From the NCBI GenBank assembly GCA_942159475.1, contig OW804094.1, positions 126,156,755-126,220,754 of the forward strand: 64,000 nt of DNA. The letters run 5' to 3'. A model generated the notes under the pieces. It was not told where the DNA came from and searched no databases. It saw nothing but the letters and a program-made list of their open reading frames with translations. Every line of letters starts with the position of its first letter. Position 1 is the first letter of the stretch. This document shows, piece after piece, positions 1-10,433 of the stretch. Both the position numbers and the translations under genes were made by a program. The stretch comes from Sthenelais limicola (lineage: Eukaryota; Annelida; Polychaeta; Phyllodocida; Sigalionidae).

Positions 1-13
1 CAAATGATATATT

Positions 14-402
14 ATTTTATACCAGGAAACTATTTTCACTGGGAAATGTTGGTCCAATGACTTATCTAATGGCTCCATCGAATTTCTAGGCTCCAGAAAC
101 ATATATGTAGACATCTGGAATGTATTTCTAGCTCCATGAGGAGCTAGCTGAGATATGCTGGTATAAAGATTTGCAGGGCTCTGTGGTGCAGCCATCTTGA
201 ATTATTTCATAATAAAATGGATTTTTTACTAGAAATTATTCTCCAATGAGTTATTGAATGTCTTCATCGAATTCCTAGACTAGATAAACATATATTTAGA
301 CATGTAGAACATGATTCTAGTCCTATTAGAAGCAGAGATATATCTATTTGTAGATTTACAGGGTTCAGCGGCGGCCATTTTGAATATCTCGTGTCATTCA
401 AT
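14..402. repeat. Two diverged tandem copies of a ~189-bp unit
   Basis: Two successive segments (about 26-209 and 215-402) align with an offset of about 189 bp. Both contain CCAATGA, then CATCGAATT, then AAACATATAT, TAGACAT and a GCAGCCATCTTGAA-like end. I judge identity to be around 70% by eye. A third partial echo of the end motif lies at 525-580, with GCAGCCATTTT and an inverted CAAGATGGCGCC. The region has no credible coding potential. It is probably an old repeat family rather than a gene. Confidence 0.6.
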
Positions 403-1093
403 GCCAGAAACCTTAGACTGCACAGTAATGTTATTTAGTGACCCAATAGATAATAAACCAAGAGAGAAAAAGACTTTTCTGGGATTTTTTAGTTAGGTTT
501 CCCCATTGTCAGACTATTTGGTGGCAGCCATTTTTAAAATGGCCGCCATGGCCGTAATAATAATAATTCAAGATGGCGCCATATCTGAAATTAATCCTGT
601 GACCCTAATCTACAACTCTACCAAGTTTCATGCTTTTATGATAAAATGCACGATTGTTATTAATATTGTTACATATCTGCCTCACTATTATTCATACAGA
701 GTACTAATTTGCCAAATCCTTTGCTTCGATTTAAAAGTTTCAATTGTTCCAATGCTTCTATTTCTTGGAGACAACTTGTTCCGAGCGTTCTCACTTCTGT
801 ATACGTAACACAGAGTTTCTAATTAGTGTGGATATAGGTAACGGCTCTTTAGCTCTCTTTCAACACAGGTGAATCAAAAGAACTGTACAAATATAAATGA
901 ATACGTGATATATAATAGGGTATGTTTCTGTAAATGTATGTGTCCGTGAGGGTCATCACGGTCACGAGCAGCAATCAATGAAATGAATGAAGGACTTCTA
1001 TAAAGCACGTACGATACATTGATTGCCTCCTGAAAGTCGACCAGTCGCTGTCCTAAAACGCGTCCGTATAAATTCAGAGACGCTCGAAACACG

Positions 1094-1147
1094 GTTGAAC
1101 TTTGGTACAATTGCGTTCTCGCCCGTTCCAAGCTTTTTGTTATGTAA
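1094..1147. repeat. Dispersed ~55-bp repeat, copy A
   Basis: This copy shares GTTGAACTTTGG, a central CCCGTTC and CTTTTTGTTA.GTAA with copy B at 1985-2036, with a few mismatches and small indels. The two copies are about 890 bp apart in the same orientation. The source element is unknown. Confidence 0.5.
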
Positions 1148-1984
1148 GATGAACGTAACGTGTTAGAGACACACGCTGTCGTGACTCCAAAAAAAGAAAT
1201 TGACGGTAGTTCACGAAGTGGAAATGATTCCCCAATGATTTATTATATACATAATGATTTATTAGATTATCATACACTGGTTAGAACTATATAGTATATA
1301 GCAGCTGGTGCTATATATATGATTTCTACCCTTATCTCACCCTTCCTCAAATGAATATAATGATATATGCATACGTTTACGGATCTGGATCTTTTTCAAG
1401 GGCACATGTACATATACCCTCAAAATCCTTCCCTTGGAAAACCTTTCATTGGTCATCACAATCTATAACTTATAAATATGTGCCATGTATGTATATGTAT
1501 CTAGCTCAAGGAAGATAATTTAGAATTTCAGGGTAGAAAGATTTGGTTTGCACACCAAGGGTTCCTCTTGTAAAATAATATTTTCGTTTCCATTAGGAAA
1601 TTTATAATCGGAGAATTAGCTGCCAGCATCGATGGGTTGGATGATTTACTACATATATATAGGCATCTATAGTTCTTACCTGAGGTTACCTTATTTAAGC
1701 TTGAATGCGATATTATTATTACTATGTGTTTATCAATCTAGCTGTAATTATTATCAATGATCTGATAATATTTGTAATATTAAGTGTAATGAAATCACTG
1801 ATTAAATATGTGTTTCAATGTATGTCCATGTTGCCTTTAAACAATGAAAGGGCATTCAAATCTTTATCACGAACTGGTCTGAATATTTCGGGCAACTCGC
1901 GTAAAAACTGCTTACACTGCCAGAGATGTGTCCATATCCAATCAAGCCAAGTGCGAGAAGGTCGGGTGACCAGTTTGAAAGACA

Positions 1985-2036
1985 GTTGAACTTTGGGACA
2001 ATATTCTTGCACCCGTTCAAGGCTTTTTGTTACGTA
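1985..2036. repeat. Dispersed ~55-bp repeat, copy B
   Basis: Partner of the copy at 1094-1147, in the same orientation. It has GTTGAACTTTGGGACAATA at the start and GGCTTTTTGTTACGTAA at the end. A short fragment of the same opening (GTTGAACTTTGGGTACGA) also occurs near 28829, inside an XKR intron, which supports a dispersed family. Confidence 0.5.
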
Positions 2037-2581
2037 ACGGTACACTTAACTAATGACCTTGATTTATAGACCTAAACAGTATGTTGGATCTCAAACGAAA
2101 ATTAATGTTAACAATATAATTAATTTGTATGGTTTGAATTCTTTGCCGCTAAAGGCATAAGAGCTAGAGTAATATGATTTGACAATTAGCATATAATCAC
2201 ATAAGTCCTCGTCATCTTTTCAATTTATTTTAGGAGGTTGTAATCTTTTCTCATAAAGATGTATAACGGGGAAATCATTATTTACAGAATTTTATTGAAT
2301 TAACATTTTTGATAAACACCTATGTACTCAACAACCCTCCTCAATGTTATTATTCTGGCTTTGGTGTCCTGTCCCTTCTTTATTATATTAAATTATTACA
2401 TTGGTAAATAAATGAACGAAAATGGGCTAAACAAACCCTGGTTGTTTGATTGATAAATTATTTATCATTTAAACAGAGAAAAATGGTAATACACAGCTGA
2501 AATTGCAGTATCAGGTCTGAATTACTGTGTGTGTTTGTTAAACAAAAGTTGGTAACAAAAGTCTGTAACTTGAGGGGAGAA

Positions 2582-2758
2582 CCAATAGCTTTTAAGGGCG
2601 GGAGATTCGCCTATATAAGGCGGGGGAAATGTGGCTGTTCACCACAGTGAGCAGAGCTTCGTCGACGTCTAAGCATTGTCTTTGCTTTTGGTCGTGGTCT
2701 CATACGATTGGGTCTTTCGTTGTGTGAATTCATCAGTGGACGGGATATTTCCTCTAGG
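2582..2758 (+). promoter_or_regulatory. Core promoter and 5'UTR of the ZP-domain gene
   Basis: A compact RNA polymerase II promoter is readable. CCAAT lies at 2582-2586, a GC box GGGCGGG at 2596-2602, and a TATA box TATATAAG at 2613-2620, flanked by G/C-rich sequence. An initiator-like TTCACCA places the transcription start near 2641, 28 bp after the TATA box. The inferred 5'UTR runs to the ATG at 2759. The start codon is the last three bases of exon 1 and is followed directly by the donor GTAAGT. Confidence 0.65.
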
Positions 2759-5700
2759 ATGGTAAGTTGGAACTTTCATTGAAACACTTTATTTCCAGGA
2801 CATGGACTTTCATTGAAATGTTATTTCCATTGCAAAGACATTCACACCTAACTGTTTTCAGGCTAATTTCGTGTCCTATTCTTATTCGCAATGAGTTATA
2901 AGACAAGGCCGTACCTATCCATTCATTCAGGGAGAACTGCCAGTTATAACTAAGTTGGGTTTTTGTGATACTGAGACGAGAACTATAGAATTGGAAGATC
3001 AAAATTTAGGTTCGCGTCTTGCAGGTAACCTCGAAACTCTCCTGGCCTGTTGAACACATGCGTGGGTGCTTGCGCTATATTAAAAACTTAATTTCGAACA
3101 TTCTGTGAATGAAAAGTGCATGCCTTGACGTTTTAGTTCATAATTGCACTCATCCAATTCCACCTGCGTCTAGCATAATGTAATCACGACTATATTCACT
3201 ACTCTTTGATTGCCATGTCTTGATAGGCCATTGGTGCGGGTAGTTCAAACTGGATCCTGCCTGCATCAGAGTTTACACTCGCTCAGACGAGAACCATTCT
3301 TGTACTTTCCTTGTGCGCTTTTACATTTTAATGGTTCTTTTCAATTGTTCTAAAACAAATGATGAAAGAGTTCATTTAGTACATCGTGGTGTATCTTGGG
3401 TAAGGATCATTCTAACTAGTCATATGGGTACGAAACACTAAGTTCAAATCAATACGGGACAAAAGATCAGTAAATAGACGGATGTATTGAATTTTAGTGG
3501 GATACTTAGCCACCAATATGCCTGATATCACAAGCCGGAAAGGGCAGATAAAAGTGTTGGTGCTTGCGCTATATTGTGTTGGTGCACCAGCTTCCCACCT
3601 AACTTTGTTGACCGAAAAAATTGTTAACGTCACATGCAAACTTGCGTGAAAATTTGACTTTATGCGTTTAGGACATGCATTTGAAAGTTCTTCCCAGTTG
3701 GAAGAATTACAAAATGATTATTGAAGAGGATATTTATACGATTCTCGATGAATAGTTAACTAGAAAATATTACGATGTCATTGCCTAAGTCGAAACCCAA
3801 TGCAGATTTAACCGGAATTATCCTTTCCTAGGCATCGTGCGAGGCCAAGGTTATAACAAGGTAAAAGGCCTGCTCCAGAATAAGCTAGAATAAGAACAAT
3901 TCTAGTTCTAAAATTAGAAATGTGCTTGAAATATTAAGGATATATATTCAGAAACGTGTTCATTCATTAAAACATTATCTAACTTTATTTGAAGATTTCT
4001 GCACGCGCATACGCGATCCTGGTGGTGACACTAGGCACTCTTTCTGAGGTAAGTATTTGTGTGAATGTCTTAAAATGGAATGTCTTGAAACGAAATTCTG
4101 TTGGCATTGACCATCACATATAAAGTGTTACACCTCAATGGTATTCTAATATCACCAATATTCTTCAAATTTGATATACTTTAGATATCATTCTTCTAAA
4201 GGTACTGATTTATTAATATTTAAATAACACCACCAATTTTTCCATCAGATCGTGTTGAGCCAGGATTATGCAGATTATGTGGATCCTTACCAACTAGACA
4301 ATAGCTGTGAGTTTCTTTTTATACTCACAGAATTCTCATCCCAGTTTATTGCATAAATTTTTTTAATTAATCTTAATTGGATTGTAAAAGATAAATACAG
4401 CATTTTGGCAAGCATTTACTCTTAGCAACACAGATATTTCAATATATGGCGAGGACTTCTTATTATGCAATGCAGTCTTTGGTGCATCTTGTGATGTTTC
4501 TCTAAAATCCATCTGGCTAATATATAATCCACACAACTTGGTTAATTTCTCCTCAGTTCACGCAACCTGTGGCAATGAAACCCACAAGGTCATGAGGGTA
4601 GTGTTCCGTGGCGATGCCTACCAGGTGTTTGCTTCAAAGAATGCCTCCTGTGCTGCTTTGGAAAAGGAACCTGGACATTTCATCATAGAAGATGCCATGA
4701 CTGAGGAAGCTTGTACCCCAGTGGTATGTATTGCTTCCACTTATGATTATTTTTGCATCATATAACCTAAAAGTAAAGGCATACATGAATTCTCATACAA
4801 CACATGAGTTAACCTGCTATTGTCTTTCACCTAAATATTTTTTCAGTATAATTAGAGTGAAAGATGTGATAAGTTTAATATAATTGCCTTTAGAAGCTGA
4901 GTACACCAGAAATGCCACCCCCATCCCATAGCCATGGGAAGTGTCAACCCAGTTAATGTTTTGCCTTTTTGTTGCAGAAAAATCTGAATCTGGAGCTCTA
5001 TACATTGGAGCTGGTCATTCAAAAGGGCCTTGTCCGACAGTATGATGACCCAACCCATGTCATTACCTGTAACTATGAAATGGGTGGTAAGAAGACCAGT
5101 GACACCCAGGGCACAGATGACAGGTGAGAATCTAGCTAACCCAGATACCTGGGTTATCTGCTTTTGCTTGGCAGAACTTCATTTCAGTATTCAGTCAGTC
5201 GGTGGAAATGAGATTTAAAGGATAGCCTAACATCAAATTTAGGTTATATTCTATTACTAACAAATATGTTTGGTACAATATGAGGATTGATAAATTAATA
5301 TTTGAAATTAGTGCTGCAAGCAGGTGTCTTTAGAGAGCAGGTGATAATGTTCCCAAGTCACCCCTTAGATGGAATATTCTACTTTCCATAGCAAGTTTTT
5401 GGGGTGTCTGTAACTATATCTTTATGGTAGAGTTTGTTAGATTGAAAATGTGTCTGGAATTGATTGAGGATATCTAATATATTGATATCTAGATTGAAAA
5501 TATGCATGAACAGTGAGTGTCACACTGTGGCCATAACTCATAAGGCCAATAGATTTGTGTTTAGCTGATCTTACAAAGTATGTGAATGTATCCCAGTGAT
5601 GTATCCAGTTCTGTTATTTTAAAAATTCTATGATCCTTTTCAGGGACATCGAACGGGTGGCAGTTTACAGACAGGCACATTCTGGTTCTGGGAATTCTTC

Positions 5701-7333
5701 AGCTGCTATGACCATGACTATCTATGATGCCAAACACAGAGTTGTTAATTCTGCATTTGTTGGCAGCTACCTTCAAATAAGAATGAAGATGACGGCTAGT
5801 AAGTGCTCAATGGTTGATGTTTTACTGAAATGCACAGCAGCTAGATGATAATAATTAACTGAATTTAATAATCAATGGGTGAATTTTAAAGAAATCCCTT
5901 ACTCTAGAAAGTGATGCTATTCAATTTACAGTTCCTGGTTCAGAGGAGTCATTCAGGCCATGGAACTGCAAAGCTTTCGCTAATGACGGGAACGGCCAAG
6001 AACATGTTCACTGGTTTTTGCTCCAGGGCTGTGGTGATGGAAAGGTCATGAAGAGGGACCGAGGTTTCCTCACTGAGGTGTCTGGGGGCAACAACACTCA
6101 CATTCAAGAGGCAGAGTCCAAGAGCGTATTCTTCAGGGCATTCTCTCTTCCCAACTCCTTGAGCATACAATTTGAATGTACCTATGTTGTCAGGTCTGAT
6201 GCAACTGCCCTTGGTGTAAGTATAGTCAAAGTAAAAGGTGAGCTAGGTGCAGGTGGGCTAACTGAACATCTCAATCTTATATAATTGGGTAGGCAACAGT
6301 GTTCTAGACTTGGACCATGCATGCATTTTTTACTTAACTTTTTATGAGCCATGGGAAGTTAATGTCATTAACATTGATATGATTAAAGAAAGTTGATGTG
6401 ATATCTTCTCTCTTCACCATTTTCTCAAGGCTTCCTGTTCCAAGTCTCCAAGGTTTGGATTAACCAGGAGGAAGCGTTCCATTGATGAAGACATGAATGA
6501 GCAGATTGTGAGGCAGAAGCGCTCTTCTCCTGAGGAGACACAGGCAATGGATGACACTTCTCTGGCTATGGCTCTCTCTCCAACCATTTACATCATCCCA
6601 TCCTCTACCCAAGTAGCTGAAAATAGTAAGTTCTCTTTACTTAGAACTGTCCAAGTGTCAAAATTACAATTAGACTCTTCTCATTGATATATTATGTGTC
6701 ATGATAGTTAGTTGCTCATCTACACTGCAGTCAATCATGAGCTTTATCCACTTTCTCTCACTAAAGGTTTATCAAATATATAGTGATGCCTATTTTTTCA
6801 ATTAATCTTAATATCCTAAATATATACATGTTCAGTATTTTCTGAGTGAATTCATACTTTTACCCTGGCTAGACAACCGCTAAGAATTAACTGGGAGTGA
6901 AGTAAGATGTGCACCTGAAGTCTAAATGAATGCCTATTTTTCAGCACTTACCGATTGGTCTCATCCAGCACCCAACTTCATCCCATCTCCACATGTAGCC
7001 CAAGTCAATCCATACCAAACCAATCCTGCTGTATCAACTCACACTCAAAGACAACAATTTGAGGAACTCCTGAAAATGATGCCTCAAACCAGGATGTTGA
7101 CTTCCTCCTTGTCTACCTCTACCCTGATGCAGCAACCCATGGTTATTGGACTCTTGGTTGGCCTTTGTGTGTGTCTGGCCTTCGTCATTGGCCTCACTGT
7201 CCTCTCTGTGTACCTCTGTTGTCGTATGATGATCACCACGAGGGATGTTCGTTACACCCGGGCTTATTCTTATGAGGGAAGCCCCATTGTCAAGAGTCCT
7301 CCACCCAAGTATAACTTACACACTGAGTCTTAA
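2759..7333 (+). CDS. Membrane-anchored ZP-domain protein, 483 aa, nine exons
   Basis: Coding exons: 2759-2761, 3995-4048, 4249-4306, 4557-4723, 4978-5123, 5644-5798, 5932-6215, 6430-6625, 6945-7333; all junctions keep phase with GT/AG sites. Exon 1 contributes only the ATG. Residues 1-22 form a signal peptide (ISARAYAILVVTLGTLSE follows the Met). Residues 39-145 look like ZP-N (CGNE...CAAL...VITCNYEM). ZP-C spans about 200-300 (WNCKAF, LLQGCGDG, FECTY, ASCSK). Two furin-type sites follow (RRKRS, RQKRS). Then come a Thr/Pro/Gln-rich stalk, one membrane helix (about 408-432) and a short tail with a PPxY-like motif. ZP proteins polymerise into extracellular matrices or egg coats after furin release; that function is inferred from the family. 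A poly(A) signal AATAAA lies at 7518-7523. The exact ZP subfamily is not recognised. Confidence 0.88.
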
Positions 7334-7440
7334 GGTGCTTATATAATTGCTTCACTTAATTGCTTAGTTTGATGCTTGCAGCGGCATTTGAATGGAATAC
7401 ATGTTATTTGAAGTGAATGATGCATAGCTGCTATGTAATT

Positions 7441-7511
7441 ACAAATGTGTGCTATATACCTTATTTATTCATTTGCAAATGTGTGCTATATACCTATTTA
7501 TTCAATTGCAA
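7441..7511. repeat. Two-copy ~36-bp tandem repeat in the ZP 3'UTR
   Basis: The block ACAAATGTGTGCTATATACC followed by TTATTTATTCA occurs twice in succession just before the poly(A) signal at 7518, with nearly identical copies. AU-rich ATTTATT is repeated in both. It could matter for mRNA stability, but that is inference. Confidence 0.6.
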
Positions 7512-7523
7512 GACTCCAATAAA

Positions 7524-8914
7524 GAGGTACAAAACAAATCATTTTATTTGTTTTGTCATGTGAATATGAGCTTACAATTATATACTGGCCAACCCAAATC
7601 CATATTATGTTGAAATTGCTTATAAGGAAGTAACTTTCGATGCAATATGATCACGACCTATTGCCCCTCAATGCATGACTGTAAATAATAGAAATATCTC
7701 AGCTGATGAATTCAAAATCTAAATGCTCATTCCCAAGGTCATATAAAAATCTTCCTCAGTGCAATCAGTTACCTGCCTGGGTCAAACGGATTGATCACTA
7801 TCATTCTTGAATCCACACTTAAGCTCATAATTCTACCAGTCAACCCAAGGATAGGAGCCGTTTTTAACGAGAAATCTTGGTCTGGAAGTATTTTAATCAA
7901 TTCTGTCAGTTTGCCCGAAGGAAAATGCATAGAAATACAACACTTTTGCATATATCTAGCATAAATATTTTAGTTCTAGGTGGAAAAAACGCTTATTGCC
8001 TAAACATAAAAGAAATTGTCAAATCGGTGTTACATGTTTCCTTGGCTACCGAATAATTTGAAAAAAATAAATTATTTCTAATAATCTGTTGGTTGATATG
8101 CAAGGCAAAAATGGCTGGGGAGTCGGGTATGTCACCATAACATGCCTGTTTAAACCTAGAACAAGAATAGATTTAAAACTTAAAGATGGGTAAAGTAGAG
8201 AATCTGATGTTTTAGATAGGTTTCAATGTATTCGCCCATATAAATAATGAAACTAGTTGAATGTTATAATTTTCTTCGGAATTAGAGCATAGAATATATA
8301 TTTGGGAAGGTAATGTCACCATAACGTGCCGGACATTTTAGTTGATAGTAAGGCATTGTATAGCTCAAACATAAACAGTCACATTATACCCCTGCTGTGC
8401 ATTATTGCACATCAAGAGTGCTAAAACATGATGTCACTGTAACGTGCCGGTGTTCGTTACAATGAATTGAGTGACATAATAAGTATGTGACATTATTTAT
8501 ACATGTAACGTCTAGACATACAGGGAACCTTTTTCTCTAAATACTTTAACAGAATTTATATTTACCTTCATAAACAACCAATATAAGTATTCAGTCATCT
8601 TAACAGGAAAACGGGGGGGATAATGTGATATATTGTTGTATAAATTCTAAATATTATGGAGTGTATGTGTATTATATGTTATGGATTATATGTGTATGGA
8701 TAGAGGGTCAATGCCCTGTGATCCTAACCGCTGCCATTATCACTACCATTACTGAATCGGTTTTGGGCTGTAACTTTTCTTCTAGTTGGAGCATTTTCAC
8801 AAACTAAAAATAGTTTAGATAATCTAGTCATTTATGTTGAAATATGTAACATTCCTCTGTACCCATTCCAGTAGAATTCTAGTCAGTCTCTCCCAAGCTG
8901 CCCTGACTGAAATA
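7524..8914. other. Convergent intergenic region between the ZP and TRIM genes
   Basis: No gene is visible. The stretch contains three spaced copies of a ~19-bp motif, TGTCACCATAACGTGCCGG or close variants (8130-8147, 8314-8332, 8432-8450). It also contains ordinary AT-rich DNA with ATAAAT runs. The left edge is the ZP poly(A) site and the right edge is the probable TRIM poly(A) signal (minus-strand AATAAA at 8915-8920). Confidence 0.5.
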
Positions 8915-9068
8915 TTTATTATAACCTTTCCCAATTTCGTCTATATTATCAGCAATATGTCTGGTTTATGTACGAAAAATAATAAATCAATAGAAGCAAT
9001 TTTTGAAAAATAAGAATTTTCAGCCAAATGACGACCAATTGGTGGAATTGCTCATAATTATATTCTGA

Positions 9069-10433
9069 TCAATCATCCAAATGTTCTCGGCAGGGTGTAC
9101 CTGTATCTGCCTCCAATTCAGGTTTCCCTTCTCCTTCCTCTGTGGTTGTGCATACCACCTGGTCATCATTATCGCCATCGGACTGAGTCATCGGGCTCGA
9201 CTGACATAAATCTGAGGCCGAATCTGTGGTGCCAATATCATCCAAATCTAATTCAGAAAACTCTGTGTTCTCAATGTGCCACATATCCAACTCTTCTAGC
9301 CTTTGTTTTGCATGTCCTGAGAGCTTCTCTATCCTGGATTTTACGCTATCGCATAGGACATCGAATTCTCCCAGAAAATAGTTAAGTGTTGGTTGAACAA
9401 CATCCTCCCGCTTTAATTTATCCAACATTTTATCCATTTTTGTATCAGGGACCTCCTGAGATCTAAGCGCTTGTGAGCTCGTACATAAGTCTGTGAAAGC
9501 CATTAGACATTGGTCCGGAGGACTTGCCAATGCAACCCTTAGATCTGACATGAGATGTTGCATTTTACTACTCGTTAGGTCGTCCAAAAAATTAAGGTTC
9601 ATCTGTTCAGCATTTCTCTTACAGGCCTTTTGAACGTTGCTCAAGCACTGTTCTTCCAGAGCTATTATTGTTGACATTACCTTCGTAGATATGTCCGAGA
9701 AAGTGCTTCTTACGTTTCCAATAATATCAGTATAGTATGCCAGCATCTTTTGGGTTTCTGCTACCGATATCTCGAATAGATGTATTCTGTTGGAAAGTGC
9801 GTCAATTTCAACCTTTAACTTTTCTCGGTAGCGGTTGTGCATTTTAAGTCTCAGCACATCATGCCCGGATTTATGCTTATTTGTACACACTGGACATAGA
9901 GATTTTTTGCAGTCTGCACAAACACCTGAGACGAAGTTACCCGTGTGTATAGCACAATGAAGATCTTTTCTCAATGCCAGTATATGGTGATCATCATAGT
10001 TTCTTAGATTTTCACTTTCATGTTCTTCTTTACATTTCTGGCACAAGGGCATCTCACAATCGATGCATAAGTACTTGGCCCCGGATGGACACTTGCTGCA
10101 TTCAGGTAAAATCTTTTTTGTCAAGCTTAAGTCTGGCAAACTTTCTTTAGTCCTTGTAACAATGTCTTTGGGGATCTTCTTGAACTTCTCGATCAGTCTG
10201 TTCACTTTGTGGTCGCAGGGGAAACATTTAATGCCACTTTTTGGTAGTATTGTGTAGCTCTTGCACAGCGGACACGATACCTTGATATCACCACAATTGT
10301 CTACCAACAATTGGCCTATACAGTCCAGACAGAATGTGTGCTGACACGAAAGCTGTCGTGGATCCTTGAAGAGAGTATAACATATCTTGCACGAAATTCT
10401 CTCCTCTAGTTCTCGAGTCACCGGGGATGCCAT
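9069..10433 (-). CDS. TRIM-type RING, B-box, coiled-coil protein, 454 aa
   Basis: One uninterrupted coding exon with an ATG at 10433. The RING is C15/C18/C30/H32/C35/C38/C54/C57. Two B-box-like zinc modules follow: C112/C115/C123/C126/C131/C134 with downstream His, and C160/H163/C172/C175/C180/C183 with H187/H191. A coiled-coil-like stretch covers about 200-290, and the C-terminus (about 390-454) is acidic with no B30.2/SPRY or NHL domain. RING TRIM proteins are usually E3 ubiquitin ligases; substrate unknown. The ATG sits directly after a splice acceptor (TTATTATTGTAG), so a noncoding 5' exon is likely, possibly ending at 10845 with donor GTAAGTGA. A minus-strand AATAAA at 8915-8920 is a plausible poly(A) signal. 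The short C-terminus resembles the compact TRIM expansions of marine invertebrates. No ortholog assigned. Confidence 0.87.
   Translation of the reverse strand: MASPVTRELEERISCKICYTLFKDPRQLSCQHTFCLDCIGQLLVDNCGDIKVSCPLCKSYTILPKSGIKCFPCDHKVNRLIEKFKKIPKDIVTRTKESLPDLSLTKKILPECSKCPSGAKYLCIDCEMPLCQKCKEEHESENLRNYDDHHILALRKDLHCAIHTGNFVSGVCADCKKSLCPVCTNKHKSGHDVLRLKMHNRYREKLKVEIDALSNRIHLFEISVAETQKMLAYYTDIIGNVRSTFSDISTKVMSTIIALEEQCLSNVQKACKRNAEQMNLNFLDDLTSSKMQHLMSDLRVALASPPDQCLMAFTDLCTSSQALRSQEVPDTKMDKMLDKLKREDVVQPTLNYFLGEFDVLCDSVKSRIEKLSGHAKQRLEELDMWHIENTEFSELDLDDIGTTDSASDLCQSSPMTQSDGDNDDQVVCTTTEEGEGKPELEADTGTPCREHLDD

Larger units (their letters stand above)
561..2580. other. Intergenic DNA upstream of the ZP gene
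   Basis: No ORF here looks like a conserved protein, and no tRNA or rRNA is apparent. The stretch is AT-rich. The only clear structure is a dispersed repeat of about 55 bp present at 1094-1147 and 1985-2036; both copies begin GTTGAACTTTGG and contain CTTTTTGTTA. The distal regulatory DNA of the ZP gene may lie here, but I see no specific site. Confidence 0.5.
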
